NCBI RefSeq assembly: GCF_021213805.1
Contig: NZ_JAJQJI010000001.1
Coordinates: 124,001 to 188,000, forward strand
Source of the DNA: Mycobacterium sp. MYCO198283
GTDB lineage: Bacteria > Actinomycetota > Actinomycetes > Mycobacteriales > Mycobacteriaceae
DNA: 64,000 nucleotides
Direction: 5' to 3'
Shown: positions 18,573 through 31,126 of the stretch, piece after piece
How positions within the stretch are numbered: position 1 is the first letter of the stretch
Layout of the letters: every line of letters starts with the position of its first letter
The notes under the pieces: generated by a model
Seen by the model: the letters and a program-made list of their open reading frames with translations, nothing else
Databases searched by the model: none
Told to the model about the DNA's origin: nothing
Made by a program: the position numbers and the translations under genes

Positions 18573-20212
18573 CCGGCGCCGCACTCGCCGCCGAGGCGGT
18601 CGGCAACCCGGCCGCCAACATGGGGATCTTCGCGGTCTTCGTCGCCGTCACGCTGTTCGTCGTGCTGCGCGCCAGTAAGCGCAACGCCACCGCGGCCGAG
18701 TTCTTCACCGCCGGACGGGCTTTCACCGGTCCGCAGAACGGGATCGCGATCTCCGGCGACTACCTGTCGGCGGCCAGCTTCCTCGGGATCGCCGGCGCCA
18801 TCGCGGTATACGGCTACGACGGGTTCCTGTACTCCATCGGTTTCCTCGTCGCGTGGCTCGTCGCGCTGCTGCTGGTGGCCGAACTGCTGCGCAACACCGG
18901 CAAGTTCACGATGGCCGATGTGCTGAGCTTCCGGCTCGCGCAGCGGCCGGTGCGGCTCGCGGCCGCCGCCAACACGCTCGCCGTGTCGCTGTTCTACCTG
19001 CTCGCCCAGATGGCCGGCGCGGGTGTGCTCGTCGCGCTGCTGCTGAACGTCGAGAGCGATCTGGGCCAGAGCCTCGTGATCGCCGTCGTCGGGGTGCTGA
19101 TGATCGTCTACGTCCTGGTCGGCGGCATGAAGGGCACCACCTGGGTGCAGATCATCAAGGCGGTGCTGCTGATCGGCGGCGCGGGCATCATGACGGTGCT
19201 CGTGCTGGCGCGCTTCGGGTTCAACCTGTCGGAGATCCTCGGCACCGCGCAATCGATGGTCTCGGGCAGCGCGGATCCCAAGGTCGCCGGCCGCGACGTG
19301 CTGGCGCCCGGCGCGCAGTACGGCGCCAGCCTCACCACGCAGCTCAACTTCATCTCGCTGGCGTTGGCGCTGGTGCTCGGCACCGCCGGGCTGCCGCACG
19401 TGCTCATGCGGTTCTACACCGTGCCGACCGCCAAGGAGGCGCGCCGCTCGGTGGTGTGGGCGATCGCGCTGATCGGCGCGTTCTACCTGTTCACGCTGGT
19501 GCTCGGCTACGGCGCGGCGGCGCTCGTCGGGCCCGACCGCATCCTCGCCTCGCCCGGCGCCGTGAACTCCGCCGCGCCGCTATTGGCGTTCGAACTCGGC
19601 GGCGTCATCCTGCTGGGCGTCATCTCCGCGGTCGCGTTCGCGACCATCCTGGCCGTGGTGGCGGGGCTGACGATCACCGCGTCGGCGTCGTTCGCGCACG
19701 ACATCTACGCGAGCGTCATGAGGGGAGGCCCCGGAAAAGCTCCCGTCACCGAGCGCGAACAGGTGAAGGTCTCGCGGATCACGGCGGTGGTGCTCGGGGT
19801 GTTCGCCATCGCCCTCGGCATCCTGGCCCGCGAGCAGAACGTCGCCTTCCTCGTCGCGCTGGCGTTCGCGGTGGCTGCGTCGGCGAACCTGCCGACCATC
19901 CTGTTCTCGCTGTACTGGCGGCGGTTCAACACCCGCGGCGCGCTGTGGAGCATGTACGGCGGGCTGATTTCCACGGTGGTGCTGATCGTATTCTCGCCGG
20001 CCCTCTCCGGTTCGGCGACGTCGATGATCAAGAACGCCGATTTCGCCTGGTTCCCGCTGCAGAACCCCGGCATCGTGTCGATTCCGCTCGCCTTCGTCCT
20101 CGGCGTCGCCGGCACGCTGACGTCGTCGGATCGCGGGGACCCGGAGCTCGCCGCCGAGATGGAGGTGCGCTCGCTGACCGGTGTCGGCGCCGAGAAAGCG
20201 GTCAGCCACTGA
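18569..20212 (+). CDS. Sodium/solute (acetate-type) symporter, ActP-like
   Basis: 547-aa SSS-family transporter with about 13-14 helices. The N-terminal DYLSAASFLGIAGAIAVYG and the GGMKGTTWVQIIKAVLLIGG segment are typical of ActP/MctC monocarboxylate transporters. The ATG at 18569 overlaps the DUF485 stop. With DUF485 it forms a two-gene operon, likely importing acetate, propionate or pyruvate. The exact substrate cannot be read from sequence. Confidence 0.9.
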   Translation: MTGAALAAEAVGNPAANMGIFAVFVAVTLFVVLRASKRNATAAEFFTAGRAFTGPQNGIAISGDYLSAASFLGIAGAIAVYGYDGFLYSIGFLVAWLVALLLVAELLRNTGKFTMADVLSFRLAQRPVRLAAAANTLAVSLFYLLAQMAGAGVLVALLLNVESDLGQSLVIAVVGVLMIVYVLVGGMKGTTWVQIIKAVLLIGGAGIMTVLVLARFGFNLSEILGTAQSMVSGSADPKVAGRDVLAPGAQYGASLTTQLNFISLALALVLGTAGLPHVLMRFYTVPTAKEARRSVVWAIALIGAFYLFTLVLGYGAAALVGPDRILASPGAVNSAAPLLAFELGGVILLGVISAVAFATILAVVAGLTITASASFAHDIYASVMRGGPGKAPVTEREQVKVSRITAVVLGVFAIALGILAREQNVAFLVALAFAVAASANLPTILFSLYWRRFNTRGALWSMYGGLISTVVLIVFSPALSGSATSMIKNADFAWFPLQNPGIVSIPLAFVLGVAGTLTSSDRGDPELAAEMEVRSLTGVGAEKAVSH

Positions 20213-20229
20213 CGGGTTGACCGCCCGCG

Positions 20230-21441
20230 ATGGGTACCCGGTCCCCCGTGCCCACTCGCCGATACGGATTCGCCCTGCTCACCTACGCCTTTGCGGCCGT
20301 CATGCTCGGCACCACCGTGCCGACCCCGATGTACGCGCTCTATGCGCGGGAACTGCACTTCGCCGTCCTCACCACCACGGTCGTCTTCGCGGTGTACGCC
20401 GGCGGTGTGCTGCTCGCGCTGGTGACGTTCGGCCGCTGGTCCGACGCGGTGGGACGCCGCCCGCTGCTCCTCGCCGGGGCCGCGCTCGCGATCCTGAGCG
20501 ACGTCGTGTTCCTGGCCGCCGACTCGGTGCCGCTGCTGATGGTGGGACGGCTGCTGTCGGGGCTGTCGGCGGGCATCTTCACCGGCACCGCCACCGCGGC
20601 GGTCATCGAGGCCGCCCCGCCGTCGTGGCGATCCCGCGCGGCCGCCGTGGCCACCATCGCCAACATCGGCGGGCTGGGCCTGGGACCGATCCTGGCCGGC
20701 GTGCTGGTGCAGTACGCGCCCGCGCCACTTCACCTGAGCTTCTGGCTGCACATCGCGGTGGCGCTGCTCGCCGCCGGCGCGATCCTCGCCGCCCCCGAGA
20801 CGTCGGAGAAGCGCGGCGCGCTGGGCGTCCAGCGGCTGGCGATCCCGCCGGAGACACGGTCGGTGTTCTTCACCGCGGCCACCGCGGCGTTCGCCGGCTT
20901 CGCGGTGATGGGACTGTTCACCGCGGTCGCACCGTCGTTCGTGGCCGAGGTCATCGGCATCGACAATCACGCGCTCGCCGGTGCGGTCGCCGGGTCGGTG
21001 TTCCTCAGCTCGACGGCCGCTCAGCTGGCGGCCCACCGCATCGTGCCCGGGCGGGCGATCGCGGTGGGCTGTGCCGTGCTGGTGGTGGGCATGGCGATCC
21101 TGGCGGTGTCGCTGCACGTGTCGTCGCTGGCGGGGCTGATCGCCGGTGGACTGGTGACCGGCGTCGGCCAGGGCATCAGCTTCAGCCGCGGCCTCACCGC
21201 GGTGTCCGAGCGCACACCTCCCGACCGGCGCGCGGAGGTGAGCTCGACCTATTTCGTGGTGGCCTATGTGGCGCTGTCCTTACCGGTGATCGGCGAGGGT
21301 CTCGCCGCCCAGCACTGGGGGCTGCGGACCGCCGGGGTGTCGTTCGCGATTGCCGTCGGGGTGCTCGCCGCACTCTGCCTGCTGGTGGTGCTGCGCCAGG
21401 AGCGACGGGCTACCGCCGACGCACCCGTCGCGGCTGCGTGA
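20230..21441 (+). CDS. MFS transporter
   Basis: 403 aa, 12 predicted helices, with the loop 2-3 motif GRWSDAVGRRPLLLAG and a loop 8-9 counterpart replaced by a weaker sequence. It has no family-specific binding residues that I recognise; a drug/proton antiporter is the default guess. It starts at ATG 20230, 17 bp after the symporter stop, and could be the third gene of that transcript. Confidence 0.85.
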   Translation: MGTRSPVPTRRYGFALLTYAFAAVMLGTTVPTPMYALYARELHFAVLTTTVVFAVYAGGVLLALVTFGRWSDAVGRRPLLLAGAALAILSDVVFLAADSVPLLMVGRLLSGLSAGIFTGTATAAVIEAAPPSWRSRAAAVATIANIGGLGLGPILAGVLVQYAPAPLHLSFWLHIAVALLAAGAILAAPETSEKRGALGVQRLAIPPETRSVFFTAATAAFAGFAVMGLFTAVAPSFVAEVIGIDNHALAGAVAGSVFLSSTAAQLAAHRIVPGRAIAVGCAVLVVGMAILAVSLHVSSLAGLIAGGLVTGVGQGISFSRGLTAVSERTPPDRRAEVSSTYFVVAYVALSLPVIGEGLAAQHWGLRTAGVSFAIAVGVLAALCLLVVLRQERRATADAPVAAA

Positions 21442-21514
21442 ACCCCGCCGCGACGGGGTACAGGGCATGCGTCCGGCGAACGACGCTCACCGACTCCCAG
21501 AATCGAGTGCTCTC

Positions 21515-21952
21515 ATGACCGACAAGACCCTGGCCCGCCGCTTCCCCGTCGCGGTCGGCATCGCCGCCACCATCGCCCTCACCGCGCTGACCTCGGCGTG
21601 CGGCGGCGACGACAGCGGCGGCAGCGAATCGTCGACCACCTCCACCACCAGCAAGACCTCCACGAGCGTGACCACGTCGACGTCGACCATCGGGTCCCCG
21701 GCTCCCGCGTCGCCGGGCGCACCCACCGACCCGAACGCGCCGGGCGCGAGCGCCGGGCCGGGTGGGGCGAGCGCCGGAGTGCCGGGCGCCGGCGCCGGTG
21801 CCGGCTCGGGTGGTGCCAGCGCGAGCGTGCCGGGCGCCGGTGCGGGCGCCGGGCCGGGTGGCGCCTCGATCGGCGTTCCGGGTGCGGGCGCCGGGGCCGG
21901 ACCGGGCGGCGCGGGTGCCTGCGCCGGCGGCGTCTGCGTCGGCACGCCCTAA
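21515..21952 (+). CDS. Lipoprotein with Gly/Ala-rich tandem repeats
   Basis: 145 aa. The signal peptide ends in the lipobox LTSAC (Cys 29); residues 33-60 are Ser/Thr-rich (SSTTSTTSKTSTSVTTSTST), then a PxAP linker, then three 16-residue repeats of the type SxGVPGAGAGAGxGGA (86-133) and a short tail with two further Cys (136, 141). It is probably a surface-anchored, unstructured stalk. The ATG at 21515 is chosen because it directly precedes the signal peptide. A strong hairpin follows the stop. Confidence 0.8.
   Translation: MTDKTLARRFPVAVGIAATIALTALTSACGGDDSGGSESSTTSTTSKTSTSVTTSTSTIGSPAPASPGAPTDPNAPGASAGPGGASAGVPGAGAGAGSGGASASVPGAGAGAGPGGASIGVPGAGAGAGPGGAGACAGGVCVGTP
21770..21913 (+). repeat. 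Three 48-bp tandem repeats inside the lipoprotein gene
   Basis: Three in-frame 48-bp units encode SAGVPGAGAGAGSGGA, SASVPGAGAGAGPGGA and SIGVPGAGAGAGPGGA. Such in-frame repeats commonly vary in copy number between strains. Confidence 0.85.
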
Positions 21953-21962
21953 GCAACGCTCC

Positions 21963-22000
21963 CACCGCCCCCGACGCCGTAATTGGTGCCGGGGGCGGTG
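21963..22000 (+). terminator. GC-rich hairpin terminator
   Basis: CACCGCCCCCG (21963-21973) pairs perfectly with CGGGGGCGGTG (21990-22000), an 11-bp stem around a 16-nt loop, 11 bp after the lipoprotein stop. There is no U-tract, as is usual for mycobacterial intrinsic terminators. Confidence 0.75.
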
Positions 22001-22012
22001 TGCTGTGCGGCT

Positions 22013-22018
22013 TAGATT
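22013..22018 (+). promoter_or_regulatory. -10 hexamer of the acyltransferase gene
   Basis: TAGATT, 6 nt before the ATG at 22025, directly after the terminator. It predicts a leaderless mRNA. Confidence 0.5.
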
Positions 22019-22024
22019 CGCCGT

Positions 22025-24694
<2,670 letters not shown>

Positions 24695-24697
24695 GCC

Positions 24698-25063
24698 TCA
24701 CCCGAACGCCGCGTCGAGGTAGCGGATCGCGTCCTCACGGCGCAGCCCCAGCGCCCTGGCGGTGTCGGCGAACACCCGCGCGGCCTCCGCCATGGTGTGC
24801 TCGGCGGGGTCGGCCGCCGCGACGAACGTGCCCAGCCTGCCCCGGGTTTCGACGACGCCCGCCGCTTCCAGCTCGCGGTAGGCCCGCGCGACGGTGTTCA
24901 CCGCCACCTGTGCCTGCGCCGCCAGCTCCCGCACCGTGGGCAGCCGCGTCCCCGCCGGCAGCCGGCCGTCGCGGACGGCGTCGATGATCGCGGTGCGCAG
25001 CTGATCGAACGGCGGATTCGACGCGTCCGGGTCGATCCGCAGCCACTGCCCGAACTCCGACAT
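24698..25063 (-). CDS. GntR-family (YtrA-type) transcriptional regulator
   Basis: 121 aa: an N-terminal winged helix with [18 protein letters not shown] (about residues 33-50) and [20 protein letters not shown], then a short ~45-residue helical C-terminus. This is the YtrA subfamily layout, which usually lacks a large ligand domain. Equivalent to Rv1152. Divergent from the sirtuin gene (gap under 40 bp), so it may regulate itself and the sirtuin. Confidence 0.9.
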   Translation of the reverse strand: MSEFGQWLRIDPDASNPPFDQLRTAIIDAVRDGRLPAGTRLPTVRELAAQAQVAVNTVARAYRELEAAGVVETRGRLGTFVAAADPAEHTMAEAARVFADTARALGLRREDAIRYLDAAFG

Positions 25064-25088
25064 CCGCTCAGTATCGCCGCCGCCGAAC

Positions 25089-25094
25089 TACCGT
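25089..25094 (+). promoter_or_regulatory. -10 hexamer of the sirtuin gene
   Basis: TACCGT, 7 nt before the GTG at 25102. It favours that start over the GTG at 25093, which lies inside the hexamer. Confidence 0.45.
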
Positions 25095-25101
25095 GGGAAC
25101 G

Positions 25102-25815
25102 GTGCGGGTGACGGTGCTCAGCGGTGCGGGGATGTCGGCCGAGAGCGGCGTGCCCACCTTCCGCGACGCCCAGCGCGGGCTGTGGGCGCAGTTCGATCCC
25201 GAGGAGCTCGCCAGCCCGCGAGCGTGGCGGCGCCAGCCCGAGGTGGTGTGGGCGTGGTACCTGTGGCGTCATCACCTGGTGCGGAATGTTTCGCCCAACG
25301 CCGGGCACCGAGCCGTCGCGGCGTGGGAGTCCGACGCCGACGTGCACTTCGTCACGCAGAACGTCGACGACCTCCACGAACGCGCGGGCAGCTCGCGCGT
25401 CGAGCACGTCCACGGCAGCCTGTTCGAGTTCCGCTGCGCGCAGTGCGGCTCGCCCTACGACGGCGCGGTCCCGGAGCTCGCCGAACCCGTCGACGCCCTC
25501 GCCCCGCCGCACTGCGCGTGCGGTGGGCTCATCCGGCCGGGCGTCGTCTGGTTCGGCGAGGCGCTGCCCGACGAGCCGTGGCAGCGCTCGGCCGAGGCGG
25601 TGTCGGGCGCCGACGTGCTGGTGGTCGTCGGGACGTCGGGGATCGTCTATCCGGCCGCCGGTTTGCCCGCCGCCGCGCTGGCGCAGGGCATCCCGGTGGT
25701 GGAGGTCAATCCCGAACCGACGCCGCTCTCCGAGAGCGTCACCGAGAGCGTCCGCGGTACCGCGGCGCAGGTGCTGCCCCACCTGCTGCCCCGGCTGCGC
25801 CACCTCGTCGGCTGA
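25102..25815 (+). CDS. cobB: NAD-dependent protein deacylase (sirtuin, class III)
   Basis: 237 aa from GTG 25102, equal to the expected length of Rv1151c. NAD-binding [27 protein letters not shown], catalytic H104 (in HVHGS), and zinc cysteines C112, C115 plus a later CxC pair are present. The Y53-x-x-R56 pair (WYLWR) corresponds to the pair that recognises succinyl/malonyl-lysine in SIRT5-type enzymes, so desuccinylation is likely in addition to deacetylation. A cytosolic regulator of metabolic enzymes such as acetyl-CoA synthetase. Confidence 0.93.
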   Translation: MRVTVLSGAGMSAESGVPTFRDAQRGLWAQFDPEELASPRAWRRQPEVVWAWYLWRHHLVRNVSPNAGHRAVAAWESDADVHFVTQNVDDLHERAGSSRVEHVHGSLFEFRCAQCGSPYDGAVPELAEPVDALAPPHCACGGLIRPGVVWFGEALPDEPWQRSAEAVSGADVLVVVGTSGIVYPAAGLPAAALAQGIPVVEVNPEPTPLSESVTESVRGTAAQVLPHLLPRLRHLVG

Positions 25816-25986
25816 CGGCTGGTGCGTGCGTGCCTGCGCGCCGCCGCGACACGTAACCCACCGTGACGACACGCCGATGACGGTCGCCACCACGCACGTT
25901 TCGGCGCTTCGAGCGGGCGGGCTGCCCTCCGATTCAGCCTGAGCGAAACCGGAGCCGTCGCAGGCGCGGAGGCCGACAATTCCGGC

Positions 25987-26181
25987 ATGGCTTCACAACC
26001 GGTGCCGCCGGCCGCGACGGTGCGCGACGAGCTCGGTCAACCGGTGCTGACCGCTGCTGCGGCGGCGCCACTGTCGACGCGGATGACCTGGCTGTGGGCC
26101 GTGGCGGCGCTGCTGCTCGGAGCGGTGTTCGTGCTGGCCGGCGCGCTGCTGTTCTCCCCAGTACCGCCCATCGGATGGTGA
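25987..26181 (+). CDS. Small single-pass membrane protein (64 aa)
   Basis: 64 aa: a polar N-terminus, one helix (WLWAVAALLLGAVFVLAGALL), and a short SPVPPIGW tail. GACAAT lies 6 nt before the ATG, a leaderless-type start, and codon third positions are G/C. The 171-bp gap before it (25816-25986) shows no other structure that I can name. Function unknown. Confidence 0.65.
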   Translation: MASQPVPPAATVRDELGQPVLTAAAAAPLSTRMTWLWAVAALLLGAVFVLAGALLFSPVPPIGW

Positions 26182-26197
26182 TCGCTCGGCGGTCACG

Positions 26198-28432
26198 CTA
26201 GCCGGCGTCCGCGGTGGCGGGACGCGGGGCGCCGGACTCACTGATGCCGATGCGGCGGTGGACCGCGGTCAGCGGCGCGGGCGCCCACCAGTTGGCGCGG
26301 CCCAGGAGCTTCATGAACGCCGGCACCAGCACCATCCGCACCAGCGTGGCGTCGACCAGCACCGCCATGGTCAGCCCGAGGCCGAACATCCGCATGAAGG
26401 ACACCTGCGCGGCGATCAGCGCGGCGAAGGAGATGCTCATGATGAGCGCGGCAGCGGTCACGACCCGGCCGGTGCGGGCCAGGCCGAGCGCCACGCTCTC
26501 GTCGGTGTCGTGCGTCTGCAGCCAGTACTCGCGGATCCGCGACAGCAGGAACACCTCGTAGTCCATGGACAGCCCGAACGCGATGCAGAACAGCAGCACC
26601 GGCATGGTGGCGATCAGCGTGCCGGTGGCGGTGGTGCCCAGGCCGCCGAGGTGGCCCTCCTGGAAGATCCACACCAGCGCGCCGAACGCCGCGGTGAGCG
26701 ACAAGATATTGAGCAGCAGCGCCTTGAGCGGCAGCACCACGCTGCCGGTGAGCAGGAACAGCAGCACGAACGTGATGGCGGCGATCACCGCCAGCACCGT
26801 CGGCAGCCTCGAGGTGACGGCGTGCGAGCTGTCCTTGTTGACCTGGGCGGTGCCCGCCACCTGCACGTCGCGTCCGCCGGGGCCGGCGATCGCGTGGATG
26901 CGGTCGAGCTGGGTCTCCGACGCGGGCGAGAACAGCGGCGCGTCGCTGTCGACGGTGAGGAACGCGCTGCCGCCGGCAACGGCGGCCGGCGACGACGGCG
27001 GACCGACCGCCCGGCCGCCGACGAATCCCCCGGTCGGGGCGGACACCGCGGTCACGTCGGGCACCGTCGACAGCTCCGCCGCGTACCGCGAGATGTCGTC
27101 GTCGGCCAGCCCGTCGGCGTCGGGGATGACGACGGTCACCGCGGTGGCCGTGTCGGTGGCGAAGTCCTCGCGCAGCTGATCGCCCACCTGGTGGGCGGAC
27201 GCCGACGACGGCAGCACCCGCTCGTCGGGGAAGCCCCAGTTCGCGCCGAAGAACGGAAGCCCGAGCACGACGAGCAGCGCCACGATCGCGGCGCCGAGGA
27301 GCACCGGCCGGCGCATCACCCGCTTGGTCGAGCGGTACCAGAAACTCTCCTCGACGGGCCGCGGCCGCGATTGCGGCCGGCCGGCCACCCGGCGCAGCAG
27401 CCGCCGCACGTCCAAGGCGTCGAGGCGATCGCCGAGCAGCACCAGCGCGGCCGGAGTGACGACGATAGCCGCCACGGCCGCGAACGCGACCACCGCAACC
27501 CCGGCGTAGGCGAAGGACTTGAGGAAGTACATCGGGAACAGCACCATGGCGACCATCGACAGCGCGACGGTCAGCGCCGAGAACAGCACCGTGCGCCCGG
27601 CGGTCGCCATGGTCTGCACCAGCGCGGTCTCCCGGTCGGCGCCGTCGGTCAGTTCGTCGCGATACCGGCTGATCAGCAGCAGCGTGTAGTCGATCGCGAG
27701 CGCCAGGCCCATCGCGATGGACAGGTTCAGCGCGAACACCGACACGTCGGTGACGAACGTGAGCGCCCGCAGCACCGACATCGAGCCGAGGATCGCCAGC
27801 ACACCGACCACCATCGGCAGGGCCGCCGCGAGCAGGCCACCGAACACCCAGACCAGCACCACGAACGACAGCGGGATCGCGATCGACTCCATGAGCAGCA
27901 GGTCGCGCTCGCTCTGGGCGTTGATCTGCACGTAGGTCAACGCCTCGCCGCCGGCGCGCACGGTGACGCCGTCGCGGTCGCCGGCGAGCCGGTCGGCCAG
28001 CTCCTGGGCGTAGCGCTGGCCGTCGTTCTCGCCGCCGGTGATGCCCGCCACGATCAGCGCGCTGCGGCCGTCGGTGCTCAGCAGCTTGGCCGCGGCGGGC
28101 GGCGGCGCGGTCCACGGCGACGTCACCTGCGCGACGTGCGGCGAGCGGTCGAGTTCGGCGACGATTCCCTCGCCCACCGCGCGCGCCGGGCCGCTGCGGG
28201 CGTCGGAGTCGGCGTTGACGGTGAACAGCAGGTCCATGTCGCCCTGGCCGAAGGTGTCGCTGAGCAGGCGGGTGGCTTTCGCGGACTCCGAGTGCGGGTC
28301 CTGGAAACCGCCCGCCGCCAGGTGTTTCGCCACCGGAACGCCGAAGATCCCGGCGGCGACCATCACCAGCAGGGCGGCGACGATGACGCGGCGAGGAGCG
28401 GCGATGGCCAGCCGGGCAACTGCCTGCAACAC
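26198..28432 (-). CDS. MmpL/RND-family lipid transporter (MmpL13-like)
   Basis: 744 aa. Two RND repeats, each with one helix, a large periplasmic loop, and five helices; about 11-12 helices in total. The proton-relay type motif IAMGLALAIDYTLLLISRYR lies in helix 4, and AFGLSMDYEVFLLSRIREYW in helix 10. Position matches Rv1145/Rv1146 (mmpL13a/b), here as one uninterrupted gene. GTG 28432 is chosen because GAAGGG precedes it at proper spacing; the 19-residue Arg-rich extension to 28489 is doubtful. Substrate unknown. Confidence 0.88.
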   Translation of the reverse strand: MLQAVARLAIAAPRRVIVAALLVMVAAGIFGVPVAKHLAAGGFQDPHSESAKATRLLSDTFGQGDMDLLFTVNADSDARSGPARAVGEGIVAELDRSPHVAQVTSPWTAPPPAAAKLLSTDGRSALIVAGITGGENDGQRYAQELADRLAGDRDGVTVRAGGEALTYVQINAQSERDLLLMESIAIPLSFVVLVWVFGGLLAAALPMVVGVLAILGSMSVLRALTFVTDVSVFALNLSIAMGLALAIDYTLLLISRYRDELTDGADRETALVQTMATAGRTVLFSALTVALSMVAMVLFPMYFLKSFAYAGVAVVAFAAVAAIVVTPAALVLLGDRLDALDVRRLLRRVAGRPQSRPRPVEESFWYRSTKRVMRRPVLLGAAIVALLVVLGLPFFGANWGFPDERVLPSSASAHQVGDQLREDFATDTATAVTVVIPDADGLADDDISRYAAELSTVPDVTAVSAPTGGFVGGRAVGPPSSPAAVAGGSAFLTVDSDAPLFSPASETQLDRIHAIAGPGGRDVQVAGTAQVNKDSSHAVTSRLPTVLAVIAAITFVLLFLLTGSVVLPLKALLLNILSLTAAFGALVWIFQEGHLGGLGTTATGTLIATMPVLLFCIAFGLSMDYEVFLLSRIREYWLQTHDTDESVALGLARTGRVVTAAALIMSISFAALIAAQVSFMRMFGLGLTMAVLVDATLVRMVLVPAFMKLLGRANWWAPAPLTAVHRRIGISESGAPRPATADAG

Positions 28433-28514
28433 GGACGTGTCCCTTCGCCGACGAGCATGCCGCCGCCAACTTAACAGCGGGCGGGACACCTGCCGGGGTG
28501 TCGGTGGGTGGTTC

Positions 28515-28520
28515 TACGCT
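28515..28520 (+). promoter_or_regulatory. -10 hexamer of the DoxX gene
   Basis: TACGCT, 6 nt before the ATG at 28527; leaderless layout. Confidence 0.5.
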
Positions 28521-28526
28521 GCCGCC

Positions 28527-29072
28527 ATGACGACGACCGGTTCCTTCGCCAGGAGGTCGCCCGCGTCGGGCGATCTCGGCCTGCTGCTGCTGCGCATCGG
28601 GGTGGGGGCACCGCTCCTGCATGCCGGCTTGCGGAAAGTGGTCGACTTCTCCGCGACGGCGTCGAGCTTCGAGCAGTCTGGCTGGAAGGCGCCGGAGCTG
28701 GCCACCGCCATGGTGTCCGCTGCCGAGGTGGGCGGCGGCGCATTGCTGTTGCTCGGGCTGCTCACGCCCCTCGCCGCGTGTGCCGCGCTGGGCGCCATGC
28801 TGTGCGCGTGGGCGGTGAACGTCGCGGCGGGCCCGGTGTGGAGCGACCCGTTCAACTTCCCGTTCGTGCTGGCACTCGGGGCGGCGGCGCTGCTGGTGAG
28901 CGGCGCGGGCAGCATCTCGCTCGACGGCCGGGTGTGGGGGCGGCCGCGCTGGCCGGCGTCCTTCGCGGTGGCGCTCCTGCTGACGGCGGTCGGCGTGGCG
29001 GTCCTGACGTGGGTGGTGCTCAACGGCGTCAACCCGATCCACCTGCAGGCGGCGCAACCTACCGGGCGGTAA
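28527..29072 (+). CDS. DoxX family membrane protein
   Basis: 181 aa with four to five helices; the N-terminal GDLGLLLLRIGVGAPLLHAG and GWKAPELATAMVSAAEVGGG match the DoxX/SURF4-like fold. In mycobacteria a DoxX protein joins SodA and SseA in a membrane redox complex, but this paralogue's role is not known. It is divergent from the mmpL gene (95-bp gap). Confidence 0.85.
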   Translation: MTTTGSFARRSPASGDLGLLLLRIGVGAPLLHAGLRKVVDFSATASSFEQSGWKAPELATAMVSAAEVGGGALLLLGLLTPLAACAALGAMLCAWAVNVAAGPVWSDPFNFPFVLALGAAALLVSGAGSISLDGRVWGRPRWPASFAVALLLTAVGVAVLTWVVLNGVNPIHLQAAQPTGR

Positions 29073-29125
29073 GAATTGCCAGCGTTTTCCGAACCGTGAC
29101 TCAAGATTCCCTTAGAGGTGCTGGA

Positions 29126-29131
29126 TACCTT
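29126..29131 (+). promoter_or_regulatory. -10 hexamer of the 43-aa gene
   Basis: TACCTT, 7 nt before the ATG at 29139. The match to the leaderless pattern used elsewhere in this window supports the small gene. Confidence 0.4.
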
Positions 29132-29138
29132 CAAAGGC

Positions 29139-29270
29139 ATGTGGATCGACGACACGAACGCCGACGTCATCAAGGTTGACTTCGAGGCGCTCTACCACGG
29201 AGATTTCCTGGTCGAGGGCGACACCACCGAGCAGCTCGACGACTGGCACCCGCTGGCCGCCGCCAGCTGA
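29139..29270 (+). CDS. Small acidic protein (43 aa)
   Basis: ATG 29139 to TGA 29270. The peptide starts MWIDDTNADVIKVDFEALYH and ends EQLDDWHPLAAAS; it is strongly acidic (about 11 Asp/Glu against one Lys) with Trp at both ends. Nearly every codon ends in G or C, far above what a chance frame would show outside a larger gene, and no larger gene overlaps it. No recognised family. It might be an inhibitor-like or partner-binding micro-protein; this is inference only. Confidence 0.6.
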   Translation: MWIDDTNADVIKVDFEALYHGDFLVEGDTTEQLDDWHPLAAAS

Positions 29271-29316
29271 CCTCCCCGCGTGGCGCCGTGGCCGACGGCA
29301 CGCGGGCGGGTTTGCC

Positions 29317-31075
<1,759 letters not shown>

Positions 31076-31106
31076 TCGTATATTCCTTCCCGGCCGGCCC
31101 GCACCG

Positions 31107-31120
31107 ACCTACTGGTTGGT
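31107..31120. promoter_or_regulatory. Imperfect dyad upstream of the SDR gene
   Basis: ACCTACTGGTTGGT fits ACCnACnnGTnGGT, a symmetric pattern common in TetR operators, in the 51-bp gap between mcr's stop and the SDR start. The regulator is unknown. Confidence 0.35.
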
Positions 31121-31126
31121 TGGGGA

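Noticed and set aside
26238..29057. 939-residue frame on the minus strand
   Set aside because: Shifted frame of the mmpL gene, Arg/Pro-rich with no recognisable domain; the real protein is in the other frame with RND motifs.
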